From the NCBI GenBank assembly GCA_016926555.1, contig JAFGOI010000007.1:1-37318 (forward strand): a stretch of 37,318 nt of DNA, given 5' to 3'. Both the position numbers and the translations under genes were made by a program. This document shows, piece by piece, positions 1 to 8,280 of this stretch (positions within the stretch are counted from its first letter, which is position 1; every line of letters begins with the position of its first letter). A model generated the notes under the pieces. The model saw only the letters and a program-made list of their open reading frames with translations, did no database searches and had not been told where the DNA came from. This DNA is from Patescibacteria group bacterium. GTDB lineage: Bacteria; Patescibacteriota; WWE3; UBA101185; UBA10185.

Positions 1-1
1 C

Positions 2-1426
2 ACTGTCATGGGCACCACCTCCACCGCCTCCGACGGCTCCGCCCCCGACTCCTCCTCCGCCCGCTCCTACTGCATCCCCGGCGACACTACCACCTGCGAT
101 CCACCGGTAGGCCACTGGCAACTCGACGAAAACACCGGTACCAGCGCTTATGACAGTAGTGGGAATAGCAATACAGGTAATTTGGGCACCGGCACTTCAT
201 CCCCAGAGTGGGCAATTGGTAAATTTGGGTCAGGATTAGATTTCGACGGTACAGACGATTATGTCGATATGGGTGCGGATTACGCTACAGAATTTGATGG
301 TCCGTTTACTCTATCAGCTTGGGTAAATACCCCTGTAAATCCTGCTCAAGATCAACAAGTTGTTGTTGGCAAAGGACGTTTTACCTACTACTATTTGGAA
401 ATTGATACTGACGATGATAGGGCTAATTTTGATTTTGACTCGGGAGGGTCAAGTGCGGGTTTTGTTCAAAGTCCAATTGAAAGTGCCCCTGACAATACCT
501 GGGTATACATAACAGGAGTTTACGATGGCCAATACAACTCCATTTATATAAATGGAGTACTAACAAATTCAGTAGAAACCACAGGAGACCCTGACAGTGG
601 ATCAGGTTATAACCTTAATATCGGTAGAGACTCGAGAGGACCAGACGGGTATTTTGAAGGCAAGATTGACGACGTCCGTATCTACGACTACGCTCGTACA
701 CCTGCTCAAGTCGCCTGGGACTACAACAGAGGTGCGCCTATTGGGTGGTGGAAATTTAATGAATGCGAAAGCACGACAGCTTATGACAGCTCCCTAGACG
801 GAAACGGAGACTCAAACGGTAATCACGGAACTATACATATCGGTGCTACTGCCCCAAACACATCTGCCGGAACCTGCGCGTCGGGTAATTCAACTCATGC
901 TTGGTATAACGGCAATTCCGGAAAACGAGGAGCTAGTTTGGATTTTGATGGAGTTGATGACTATGTATACACTGTTGACGATCCTGCACTTGAGTTTAGT
1001 AATGCGATAACAATATCAGCATGGATTTATCCAGAAACTGTCACAGGGGAGTATATCATTTTGTATTATTCAAATGAATATGCTGTTGAAATATTAAATG
1101 GTAATCTTCGATTAGCTATCCAGGGCGCTTCGTTCACCTGGGGTAATTCCGGTATACCCATTCCGGAAAACGAATGGACACACTTAACAGTAAATCATGA
1201 TGGGAACAGTACATGGACTACATATCTCAATGGAATATATCGGGGAACTTATTCCCAAACCGAAGGTACGCAAGACGATACAGATCCCTTGTGCATCGGC
1301 GACGCCTATGGCGGAACCACACACCCATTTAATGGCAAAATTGATGATGTGCGGATATACAATTATTTATTAACCCGACAGCAGATACAAAACAATATGA
1401 ACGAAGGAGCTGTCGGATTCAGATGA
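2..1426 (+). CDS. LamG-domain surface protein, C-terminal part (5' end outside window)
   Basis: The reading frame is open to the window edge, so the ATG at 8 is probably internal and this is the C-terminal part of a larger extracellular protein. After a Ser/Thr/Asp/Pro-rich linker (about residues 1-35) come two concanavalin-A-like LamG/Laminin_G_3 domains, about residues 36-235 and 245-470. Both open with a GHWQLDE or GWWKFNE element followed by AYDSS, and both end with GKIDDVRIY, the usual last strand of this family. Such domains bind glycans or proteins outside the cell. No membrane anchor or sorting signal follows; the protein ends AVGFR before TGA. The first 120 bases are clearly GC-richer than the rest, matching the low-complexity linker. 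The ligand cannot be told from sequence. Confidence 0.8.
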   Translation, partial: TVMGTTSTASDGSAPDSSSARSYCIPGDTTTCDPPVGHWQLDENTGTSAYDSSGNSNTGNLGTGTSSPEWAIGKFGSGLDFDGTDDYVDMGADYATEFDGPFTLSAWVNTPVNPAQDQQVVVGKGRFTYYYLEIDTDDDRANFDFDSGGSSAGFVQSPIESAPDNTWVYITGVYDGQYNSIYINGVLTNSVETTGDPDSGSGYNLNIGRDSRGPDGYFEGKIDDVRIYDYARTPAQVAWDYNRGAPIGWWKFNECESTTAYDSSLDGNGDSNGNHGTIHIGATAPNTSAGTCASGNSTHAWYNGNSGKRGASLDFDGVDDYVYTVDDPALEFSNAITISAWIYPETVTGEYIILYYSNEYAVEILNGNLRLAIQGASFTWGNSGIPIPENEWTHLTVNHDGNSTWTTYLNGIYRGTYSQTEGTQDDTDPLCIGDAYGGTTHPFNGKIDDVRIYNYLLTRQQIQNNMNEGAVGFR

Positions 1427-1487
1427 TTATTGGATTTAGGCAAAAAAACTGTCATCAAATAAGGCATATGTAAACTTCCCGAGCCCC

Positions 1488-1516
1488 TTGACAGAATAAT
1501 ACTACTAATATACACT
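1488..1516 (+). promoter_or_regulatory. rplJL promoter
   Basis: TTGACA (1488-1493), a 17-bp spacer and TACACT (1511-1516). Transcription should start near 1523, just before the L10-type leader, leaving a leader of about 300 nt before rplJ. Confidence 0.8.
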
Positions 1517-1528
1517 TTCACGGTAACC

Positions 1529-1669
1529 AAAGACAGCAAGTGGCCAGAAAAATGTGCGTAAAGCTTGCCGAGGGATCCTAGCTTATATACTTCTAAGCAA
1601 AGAATTAAAACGAAAGGTAGTATGAGCTAAAACGGAAACCACCAGTCTTTGGTGGGTTTTTTGTTCCGT
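1529..1669 (+). promoter_or_regulatory. Ribosomal protein L10 leader (autoregulatory mRNA structure)
   Basis: The segment begins with AAAGACAGCAAGTGG and continues with CTTGCCGAGG, which resemble the conserved 5' part of L10 leaders in Firmicutes. It ends in a hairpin with CCACC/GGTGG arms around AGTCTTT and a T-run. An outer ACGGAA/TTCCGT pair extends that stem. In characterised L10 leaders, L10(L12)4 binds a kink-turn and represses rplJL expression. The position directly upstream of rplJ fits. The match was made by eye; a covariance search (Rfam L10_leader) would settle it. Confidence 0.72.
1632..1669 (+). terminator. Hairpin with T-run inside the L10 leader (possible attenuator)
   Basis: Arms ACGGAAACCACC and GGTGGGTT...TTCCGT with six T after the inner stem. 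It lies about 160 nt before rplJ, so it must be read through or conditional. It could serve as the transcription-attenuating half of the L10 leader. Confidence 0.55.
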
Positions 1670-1826
1670 AAGACAAATAGTGACATGGAGTAAAGTTCTT
1701 ATACAATATTGTGTATAGAACCAGGAATAAAACATCCCAAAAACGAGTACAATTTATATCTACGGCATGTGCCATAAGGAGAATATTTATGGCAATAACG
1801 CCGGGATATAAAAACAGGAGAAAATA

Positions 1827-2357
1827 ATGCCAAACCAAAAAAATTTAGACGCAGTAAGAGAACTAAGAAAAAAAATACAAGAGGCCAAATCAGTAATATT
1901 TGCAGATTATTTAGGTCTAAAATCAAATGAAATGAACGACTTGAGAAGAAACATTAAGGACGAGGACGCTGAACTTAGCATAACAAAAAATACTCTTTTA
2001 AAAATAGCTCTAACAGAAGAGGGATATGATATGAAAGATGCTAAGACGGATCTAGAAGGACCGACAACTGTAGTATTCTCTTACAAAGACCCGTTATCAC
2101 CAATAAAAAAGCTATTCGAATTTGCTAAAAACCTGGAACTACCAAAGGTGAAATCAGCTTTTATAGATAAGATATACAATGACACCGTAAAAATAAAGAT
2201 ACTAAGCGAATTACCAAGCAAAGAAGTTTTACTTTCACGCATACTCGGGGGAATGAAATCACCACTTAGTGGATTCGCCAATGTATTAGGTGGAGTACAA
2301 AGAAATTTCGCATACGCCATTAAGGCTATTGCTAACAAGAAGGAGGTGTCGGAGTAA
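1827..2357 (+). CDS. rplJ: 50S ribosomal protein L10
   Basis: L10 forms the base of the ribosomal stalk, binding 23S rRNA through its N-terminal domain and L7/L12 dimers through its C-terminal helix. The 176-residue protein has the family pattern: an N-terminal segment with [10 protein letters not shown], then [24 protein letters not shown] and, near residue 140, [18 protein letters not shown]. Length is normal. The start is set by AGGAG 8 bases upstream of ATG. It is the first gene of the rplJ-rplL operon behind a structured leader; its stop codon overlaps the rplL start (TAATG), suggesting coupled translation and stoichiometric output. Confidence 0.95.
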   Translation: MPNQKNLDAVRELRKKIQEAKSVIFADYLGLKSNEMNDLRRNIKDEDAELSITKNTLLKIALTEEGYDMKDAKTDLEGPTTVVFSYKDPLSPIKKLFEFAKNLELPKVKSAFIDKIYNDTVKIKILSELPSKEVLLSRILGGMKSPLSGFANVLGGVQRNFAYAIKAIANKKEVSE

Positions 2358-2812
2358 TGGCAGATAACACAAATACAGAAACTACAGCAATAAAAGAAGA
2401 AAAATCAAAGACCAGCCTAACTGGAAACGCGCAAAAAGTGATGGATATGGTAGAAAAAATGACAGTATTAGAGCTCAATGATTTGGTCAAAGCACTAGAG
2501 GAGAAATTCGGTGTTAGCGCTTCCGCACCTATGATGGTAGGAACCATACCGACAGGAACCAATAGCGCAAACGGTAACAGCGAACCTGAGGAAGAACAGA
2601 CAGAATTTGACGTAGTTTTAGTGGAAGCAGGCAGTGAAAAAATCACAGTCATAAAAGTTGTCAGAGAAATCGATCCTTCATTAGGGTTAGTAGACGCTAA
2701 GAAATTAGTGGAATCAGCACCCAAAACACTGCTTGAAGGAGCCAAAAAAGAAGTAGCTCAGGAGGCTAAGAAGAAACTTGAAGCAACTGGCGCTAAAGTA
2801 GAACTTAAATAA
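2357..2812 (+). CDS. rplL: 50S ribosomal protein L7/L12
   Basis: Multimeric stalk protein that recruits translation GTPases. The C-terminal domain (about residues 80-151) is typical: [36 protein letters not shown] and a closing [10 protein letters not shown]. The N-terminal dimerisation domain carries [19 protein letters not shown]. At 151 residues it is longer than the usual 120-130, because of about 25 extra residues before the dimerisation domain and a Gly/Asn/Ser/Glu hinge. The Shine-Dalgarno GGAGGTG overlaps the end of rplJ. A strong terminator follows at 2842. Confidence 0.95.
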   Translation: MADNTNTETTAIKEEKSKTSLTGNAQKVMDMVEKMTVLELNDLVKALEEKFGVSASAPMMVGTIPTGTNSANGNSEPEEEQTEFDVVLVEAGSEKITVIKVVREIDPSLGLVDAKKLVESAPKTLLEGAKKEVAQEAKKKLEATGAKVELK

Positions 2813-2841
2813 TCGGATACACTGAAATAAAAACATGACAG

Positions 2842-2866
2842 AAAACCCCGTTTTAACGGGGTTTTT
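2842..2866 (+). terminator. Rho-independent terminator after rplL
   Basis: AAAACCCCG, a TTTTAA loop, then CGGGGTTTTT; a five-pair GC stem followed by a T-run, 30 bases after the rplL stop. The A-rich 5' flank would let it also work for galT from the other side. Confidence 0.9.
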
Positions 2867-2888
2867 CATTTGAAGACAAACTATATAC

Positions 2889-3809
2889 TCAGGTGCTAAT
2901 AGAATTGAAAACACCTGTTTCTCTTAATTGAATCGCAGCATCCTGCGGAGTAGCTTTATCACTTACCCAAATTCCAGCACCTAATTCCAACGCTCCGAAA
3001 ACCTTAATATGAGGAATAAATCCCATATGCCAATGGTATGGTTCATATCTCATTGTATGAATCCAAAAATTTCTATCAGGACGGTTAAACAATGTATTGT
3101 ACGACTGCAATGTGGCTTTCAATACATCTGCTAAATCATGTATCTCCTTTTGATCAATGAATCCAAAATTCGGTTTATGATTTTTAGGAATTAGTTTTAT
3201 CTCATAACTCCATCTACATGCTTCCGGAATAGTCACCGCAAAAAAAGCCGACTCAAACACTACTCTATCATCTTGCCTAGCTTGCTGAATCTCATCACAC
3301 CAATAACATCTATTATGTTCGTTGAAGTAATGAAGTGCTGAATTATTTTCTTTTTCTATGAGACCCGGGAATCCTTTTGCCGCTACTATTTGGGAATGTG
3401 GATGCAGTATTGATGCACCAGCTTTCCCCCCTCTATTATTAAAAATCATCACTTCTTTATCACGGGATCCATAAAATGACATTCTGTCCAAATATGCCGT
3501 GATTATTTTCACATTCGATTCATGTTCCAAATCCTCAATATCTTTATCGTGCTCACTTGAATGCACTACTATTTCATGATCGTCCATCAAAGGATACTTA
3601 TTTCTAAAGACTCTAACATTCCACGGATCTGCATCTTGATATAGTGTCGGGGGCGTGAGATGCTCATTTCCCCTACAAAAGAAACATACACCGTCATCTT
3701 CACCCTTTACTACTGAACTAACAGCCCCAGTCTGATCAGTTCTCTTTGCCCGGTTTGTAGCTATTATCGTAGGTGTCTCTGTTAATGAATCAAAAATTAG
3801 GTGAGTCAT
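2889..3809 (-). CDS. galT: Galactose-1-phosphate uridylyltransferase family protein
   Basis: GalT enzymes exchange UMP between UDP-glucose and galactose-1-phosphate through a covalent uridylyl-histidine. The active-site motif HPHSQ lies at residues 136-140, with His138 the expected nucleophile, preceded by NNRGGKAGAS. Two Cys pairs (42/45 in CFFC, 168/171 in CYWC) fit a metal site, and the C-terminal half carries a His-rich segment (YEPYHWHMGF) and ELGAGIWV. At 306 residues it is a little short for GalT. It is the last gene of the minus-strand glucan cluster, 1 base after glgA, with an AAGGA Shine-Dalgarno. In this setting it may act on glucose-1-phosphate or ADP/UDP-glucose rather than galactose; substrate is inferred only. 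Confidence 0.82.
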   Translation of the reverse strand: MTHLIFDSLTETPTIIATNRAKRTDQTGAVSSVVKGEDDGVCFFCRGNEHLTPPTLYQDADPWNVRVFRNKYPLMDDHEIVVHSSEHDKDIEDLEHESNVKIITAYLDRMSFYGSRDKEVMIFNNRGGKAGASILHPHSQIVAAKGFPGLIEKENNSALHYFNEHNRCYWCDEIQQARQDDRVVFESAFFAVTIPEACRWSYEIKLIPKNHKPNFGFIDQKEIHDLADVLKATLQSYNTLFNRPDRNFWIHTMRYEPYHWHMGFIPHIKVFGALELGAGIWVSDKATPQDAAIQLRETGVFNSIST

Positions 3810-3810
3810 A

Positions 3811-5223
3811 TTACTTGTTCCTTAACTCTATTACTTTCTTATATAAATTCTTATACTCTTGTGCACTTCTATCCCAACTAAAATCTTCCTTTAATGCATT
3901 CTGTACCATCTCAAATCTGGCATGTCCTGAATACACCTCAAATGCTCTGTCTATCCCCTTTTTCAATGAATCTGAGGTATATTCTTCAAATATTATCCCA
4001 GTTTGGCCATCGCGCACACTGTCTTTTAGCCCCCCGACACCATGAACCACTGGCACTGTACCATAATGCATTGCTATCATTTGGATAAGCCCACAGGGCT
4101 CATAACGGGAAGGAACGACTAAAAAGTCCGATGATTTATATATCTTTACTGCCAAGTCCACATCGAAGATGATGTTAATACTTAGCTTTCCCTTGAATCT
4201 CTTGTTTTCCGACATCTCATTTAGCTTATTTTGCCATCTTTCTTCACCTGTTCCTAATAGGACAAAATGCCCCCCACTATCTAAAATGTGAGGAATAGAT
4301 TCGTACAAAATATCCAGCCCTTTTTGGAATCCATCCAACCTGCCAATGAACGAGAATAGTGGAATTGGCACGTCAGAATTGTTCAAATTCAACTCGATAT
4401 ATAATTTATTTTTGGCATCATTTTTCGTATTCAACCAATCGGTCTCATCAAAATCCCTGGGAAAATCCCCGTAATTTATTCCATTTAGAATACCTGTAAT
4501 CCTACCCTCTCTGGCCTGTAAAACTTCACAAAGATCTCCCCCAAATTCCGGAGTTAACATTTCTTTTGCATATGTCTTGGATACAGTGCTTATATAGTCA
4601 CTGGAAGTAATTCCCTGTTGAAGCATATTAAGGTCACCATCCGCTATATCCCAGTCAATTAATGGATGTGAACCAGGAGTAAAACCCAACTCTCTTACTA
4701 AATTTAAACCTCCAACTCCTTGATACATAAGATTATGAATCGTGAAAAGTGTAGCCGGTCTTTCCTTATCCAGTTCATCAGCTAATATGTGCGTAATTAA
4801 TCCAGTGTGCCAATCGTTACAATGGATCAAATCGTATGTATTAAAACGAGCCTTGACATATTCCACCACACATCTGTCAAAAAACGAGAACATTTCCGTT
4901 TCATCGACATTATTCTCAAAAGCACTCTTACCCCCCCTAGTAAAGTATTCTGCGTTTTTAAAGAGTAAAACATCAACATTCGAATCGGGAAGTTTTGTTT
5001 TATGAACTTCAACTATATTGTTTTTCTCTCCAAAGGGAATGTGCAGATCCATATTCTTATAAATTTTACTACCTTTGGGATCTACCGTAGGATAATATGG
5101 TACCACCACATCAACATCGACACCAATTTTCTCTAAGGCTTTAGGTAGTGAGCCTATTACGTCTCCTAATCCTCCGAATTTAATCAATGGAGCTACTTCT
5201 GACGCAGGCAGTAATACTTTCAT
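3811..5223 (-). CDS. glgA: Glycogen synthase (GT5)
   Basis: Transfers glucose from ADP- or UDP-glucose onto the non-reducing end of an alpha-1,4-glucan. The 470-residue protein has the two GT-B Rossmann halves: N-terminal KVLLPASEVAPLIKFGGLGD with the K-x-G-G-L sugar-nucleotide motif at Lys15, HCNDWHTGL, and STVSKTYAKEMLTPEFGG; C-terminal FSFIGRLDGFQKGLDI and VVPSRYEPCGLIQMIAMHYG, which holds the conserved catalytic Glu. Length matches bacterial GlgA. It lies 30 bases after the GH57 gene and directly before the GalT-family gene, so it is probably co-transcribed. Being first in neither position, it shows no clear promoter of its own. Confidence 0.93.
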   Translation of the reverse strand: MKVLLPASEVAPLIKFGGLGDVIGSLPKALEKIGVDVDVVVPYYPTVDPKGSKIYKNMDLHIPFGEKNNIVEVHKTKLPDSNVDVLLFKNAEYFTRGGKSAFENNVDETEMFSFFDRCVVEYVKARFNTYDLIHCNDWHTGLITHILADELDKERPATLFTIHNLMYQGVGGLNLVRELGFTPGSHPLIDWDIADGDLNMLQQGITSSDYISTVSKTYAKEMLTPEFGGDLCEVLQAREGRITGILNGINYGDFPRDFDETDWLNTKNDAKNKLYIELNLNNSDVPIPLFSFIGRLDGFQKGLDILYESIPHILDSGGHFVLLGTGEERWQNKLNEMSENKRFKGKLSINIIFDVDLAVKIYKSSDFLVVPSRYEPCGLIQMIAMHYGTVPVVHGVGGLKDSVRDGQTGIIFEEYTSDSLKKGIDRAFEVYSGHARFEMVQNALKEDFSWDRSAQEYKNLYKKVIELRNK

Positions 5224-5253
5224 AACTATATGGTAGCATACCTTAATCCAAAT

Positions 5254-6825
5254 TTACTCATTTTTTGGAGGCCTTTTAGTTCTTTTCCACTCTTCAAATT
5301 CCTCTTCGGAGGAAACATACTTAAAGTAACCCTTTATATATTCTGAAAATTCATGCCATTCATGTTCTAAAAACGGTTTTACTTTCGGAGTTGCCCAAGG
5401 CAAATTTCTTCCTAACCACAGTTCATCCACAACGTGTAAAACGTCATATATATCAGTTCTCAGTTTGATTTTTTCCAGAGCGTCCCGCCACTTTATTGCT
5501 CTCTCAAAATCCTTCTTCAATACCGCTTCGTTCATCTCAAACTCAAACTCTAGCATAACTTGATTAAACCACTCTGGAGGCGTACGTTTTTTAAAGGGCT
5601 CCTTCATATATGTACCTGAATTGGCAAGATGCATCTGTCTTATATAACCACTTCTCTGCCAGTTAAATGCTTGATCTAGTATTTTTCTATACAAATCATT
5701 TGCTTTCTCAATTACACCTTCACTAACATCCAAATCTTTAATAACATCCTTAAGAGAGTAGGCCCCCTGTTCGATCATTTCAAGACTCCACCACGGTTTC
5801 GCGCTTGCCCACCAATATTGATCCGAGGCAACTGCCGTATCAAGTTTCGCGCGAGCCTCTTTCCACTTTTTTGACTCTTTATCTTTATAATTGTGTACTT
5901 CCTTGATGATCAAGTCTGTAAGCTCCCATTGAAGCGTGTGGATAGGGTTTTCAGGATCTTTCCATAATATATAGGATTTTGCCACTGTAGATTTTGTTTG
6001 ATCCTTATCTAACCAAAAATCCTGCTCTTGATTTGTCCAGGTACTCGGTCTTAGATCTACCTCTTCAACAGGTAATTCATTTTCATACTCCTTAAGAAGA
6101 TCCTCTATCGTTATATTTTCAAATTCATCCGATTCCCACAGTTGTATCAAAAACTTTTCATGCCCAATTCTATGATGACCAAATGTTTCGGCATCCATAA
6201 CATTAAACCAATACTCCGAATTTTTCTTCAGATCTCTAGTTTGCACAATAAAATCTTCAATCGATCTCACAGACGCCGATAAAATTAACGAGCTAATACC
6301 TTTATCTCTGAAAAACACATACAATCCTGTTTTCTTATCCTTGTACAACGCATTAGTCCTTGCTGGCAAACTTCCATAAGACACTGCGGGGGCGCAAAAC
6401 CATTTGTAATTCTGTCGCGCTATTGCATCTATCACTATGTCGTTTATTGCCATTTCCGGAGAAAAAAATCCACTGGGTCTGTATTTTTCATGAAAGTACT
6501 TCTTACATACATCTTCATTTGTTGTTATTTGGCTTATTATTTCATCTCTCGGCAACAAGGGTAGTAATGCGTGGTACATAGCCGTACCCGTTAACTCAAT
6601 TTGTCCCCTTTCAAGAAGTTCAACCAGCATTTCAAGTACATCATTGTACTCATTTTCAACAAGAAGCAATACTAAACCCCCTGTAATATTAACCACAAGT
6701 TTCCCGCCTCCACTCTTAAGTAATCCCTTTAATAACGGTCTATAGCTTTCACAAACGATTCTATCCAATATGTCTCTTTGCTGATTATGTGGTTGGTAAA
6801 AGTGAAGTAAATTAACTATTCGCAT
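5254..6825 (-). CDS. Glycoside hydrolase family 57 protein (alpha-glucan acting)
   Basis: GH57 enzymes are retaining alpha-amylases, glucanotransferases, amylopullulanases or branching enzymes. Family blocks are visible: region 1 LLHFYQPH (residues 6-13), region 2 GFFSPEMAI (119-127), region 3 MDAETFGHH (210-218) with Glu213 as the expected nucleophile, and a possible acid/base Asp335 in ASDQYWW. The protein is 523 residues, with a helical C-terminal extension of about 150 residues beyond the barrel. The start overlaps the upstream GH57 gene by 14 bases and has a good Shine-Dalgarno (AGAGGA), so translation is probably coupled. The enzyme class within GH57 cannot be fixed by eye. Confidence 0.88.
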   Translation of the reverse strand: MRIVNLLHFYQPHNQQRDILDRIVCESYRPLLKGLLKSGGGKLVVNITGGLVLLLVENEYNDVLEMLVELLERGQIELTGTAMYHALLPLLPRDEIISQITTNEDVCKKYFHEKYRPSGFFSPEMAINDIVIDAIARQNYKWFCAPAVSYGSLPARTNALYKDKKTGLYVFFRDKGISSLILSASVRSIEDFIVQTRDLKKNSEYWFNVMDAETFGHHRIGHEKFLIQLWESDEFENITIEDLLKEYENELPVEEVDLRPSTWTNQEQDFWLDKDQTKSTVAKSYILWKDPENPIHTLQWELTDLIIKEVHNYKDKESKKWKEARAKLDTAVASDQYWWASAKPWWSLEMIEQGAYSLKDVIKDLDVSEGVIEKANDLYRKILDQAFNWQRSGYIRQMHLANSGTYMKEPFKKRTPPEWFNQVMLEFEFEMNEAVLKKDFERAIKWRDALEKIKLRTDIYDVLHVVDELWLGRNLPWATPKVKPFLEHEWHEFSEYIKGYFKYVSSEEEFEEWKRTKRPPKNE

Positions 6826-8059
6826 GATTTTCCTCTATCATATTCTTCAATTTCTCAAACCGGCTTAAAAGCTCCTTCTTTTTCTCCTCATCACTAATTC
6901 TACTTATAACTTTACTAAAATATTCCAAACCCATTAACACAAAACCTGGTTCATATAAGTACTCACCGCAAGGCATGCTCTTCTTCGACATCCACCAATA
7001 CTTATCACTACATAACATCCTATGTATATTAATGTATAGCTGCGTGTTTCCATCCATATCCCAACTCATCCCCCCTCCCTGTACATTTATCTCGTTTTTG
7101 TATACAATACCGCCCTCGTTAATACATCCTAATATGTTACTCTCTATATCATACATTAGTGATTGTATGTTATTAGTGGTATTAAACCACAATGGGTACG
7201 AGTCGGTTACATTGTTAGAAATATCCATAGTATTCCATGTAGATTCGTTAATAATATCAACATCGCGTGTCGGGAGATTTGACACAAGCTTCGACATGAA
7301 ATTAGTGGAAATACCATCTGATCTAAATCTATCCATGATTATACTAAGAAGTGTCATGCCATCTTTGTAATGATGGCCGAAATACTCACCATCAAGTGCA
7401 ACTACAGTTGCATCTTTAACCTCCTTATATATATGATTAAATATGTCATCTGTATCTAGATCGCGCTTAAAAGAGATAATATTGCTGAGCTTCCTGTCGC
7501 GACAAACAAGATAACACGAGTTATCTTTATACTTATAAACAGACTCGAAAACATTTTCCTTATCAACTAACCCCTTTACTGCAACCTCGCTTACAAGCAT
7601 CCAATCGTAACCTAAGGAAGATACCACTTGAACAATATTCTCATTTATAGCAAGTTCCGGAGGAAAAAACCCTCTTACATCTTTAATCATTAGTGCAGGA
7701 AACCCTTCAAAGTCCTGTTTCGAGCCAAGATAATATCCCAGACCGTACTCATTTAGAAGAATCTCATCCTCAGCAATATTTTTGGGCAACATAGAAAGAA
7801 TTGGATGATATGCTGCGCTACCTATGATCTCAATTCTATCACTCTTATAGAGAGTCTTAATTTCTTCTATCCACTCTTTGTGCCCATACTTATCCATTAT
7901 CTCTAGTAAACTAAGGGGGATATTTAAAGTAAGGTTCACATCCTTACGATTATTAATAAATTTAAGCAAGGGATAGTAGCTCTCTTTCGCTATCTTATCA
8001 AGAACCTCCTTCTTTTGGAACGAGGGCTGATATAAATGAAGTATAAATGCAACGTTCAC
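6812..8059 (-). CDS. Glycoside hydrolase family 57 protein, shorter paralogue
   Basis: A second GH57 protein, 415 residues, distantly paralogous to the next gene. It shares LHLYQPSFQKKEVLDKI (8-24), FFPPELAIN (131-139), LDGEYFGHH (222-230) with Glu225 the expected nucleophile, and CSDKYWWMS towards the C-terminus. It lacks the long C-terminal helical region of its neighbour. The start is GTG at 8059; a TTGACA-17-GATAAT promoter ends 7 bases before it, so the mRNA probably begins at this codon. As first gene of the GH57-GH57-glgA-galT unit it sets expression of the whole glucan operon. Confidence 0.87.
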   Translation of the reverse strand: MNVAFILHLYQPSFQKKEVLDKIAKESYYPLLKFINNRKDVNLTLNIPLSLLEIMDKYGHKEWIEEIKTLYKSDRIEIIGSAAYHPILSMLPKNIAEDEILLNEYGLGYYLGSKQDFEGFPALMIKDVRGFFPPELAINENIVQVVSSLGYDWMLVSEVAVKGLVDKENVFESVYKYKDNSCYLVCRDRKLSNIISFKRDLDTDDIFNHIYKEVKDATVVALDGEYFGHHYKDGMTLLSIIMDRFRSDGISTNFMSKLVSNLPTRDVDIINESTWNTMDISNNVTDSYPLWFNTTNNIQSLMYDIESNILGCINEGGIVYKNEINVQGGGMSWDMDGNTQLYINIHRMLCSDKYWWMSKKSMPCGEYLYEPGFVLMGLEYFSKVISRISDEEKKKELLSRFEKLKNMIEENHANS

Positions 8060-8066
8060 ATAACTA

Positions 8067-8095
8067 ATTATCTAGCAAACTAAAATGTGTGTCAA
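8067..8095 (-). promoter_or_regulatory. Leaderless promoter of the GH57-glgA-galT operon
   Basis: Minus strand: TTGACA (8095-8090), 17-bp spacer, GATAAT (8072-8067), then 7 bases to the GTG at 8059. The predicted transcript starts at or within a base of the start codon. Confidence 0.72.
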
Positions 8096-8099
8096 AAAG

Positions 8100-8207
8100 T
8101 AGTAAGAAAAATTAGGGGGCTTACCCCAGGAAGGACGATTTCATATGCTCCTGCCCACAGCATAAGAAACTTTAGTGTCGTTCCTGGGATAAACCCCCCA
8201 ATTGAAT
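8100..8207 (-). ncRNA. Candidate small structured RNA or attenuator hairpin
   Basis: A consensus promoter (8242-8214) predicts a start near 8207. The transcript then folds into one long imperfect hairpin: outer arms 8203-8181 and 8133-8111 (GGGGGGTTTATCCCAGGAA against TTCCTGGGGTAAGCCCCC), an internal CGA/TCG pair, TTTC/GAAA, and an apical TATGCT/AGCATA stem with a nine-base loop. The 3' arm is followed by a TTTTTC tract like an intrinsic terminator. A short SD-like AGGAG and a seven-codon frame (MKSSFLG) lie in the apical and 3' part. It could be an independent RNA of about 100 nt, an attenuator, or simply the glgA2 terminator. Confidence 0.45.
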
Positions 8208-8213
8208 GCCTGA

Positions 8214-8242
8214 ATTGTATCAAATGTATATAGGTCTGTCAA
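8214..8242 (-). promoter_or_regulatory. Promoter in front of the structured RNA
   Basis: Minus strand: TTGACA (8242-8237), exactly 17 bp, TACAAT (8219-8214). It sits 39 bases after the glgA2 stop and reads straight into the hairpin element. Confidence 0.75.
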
Positions 8243-8280
8243 ATTAGTGTAATAGGCGAAAATTATAGCATGTTATTCTA

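Noticed and set aside
2332-2745. Minus-strand frame of 137 codons opposite rplL
   Set aside because: It is a shadow of the ribosomal gene, with Ser/Phe-rich nonsense composition and no start signals.
8111-8203. Terminal inverted repeats of a small transposon (MITE)
   Set aside because: The arms are imperfect, no target-site duplication is seen, and a promoter and T-tract frame the element in one direction, which fits an RNA hairpin better.
8100-8207. SRP (4.5S) RNA or 6S RNA
   Set aside because: The apical loop lacks the GGAA tetraloop with the AGCAG side of SRP RNA, and the unit is too short with too small a bubble for 6S RNA.
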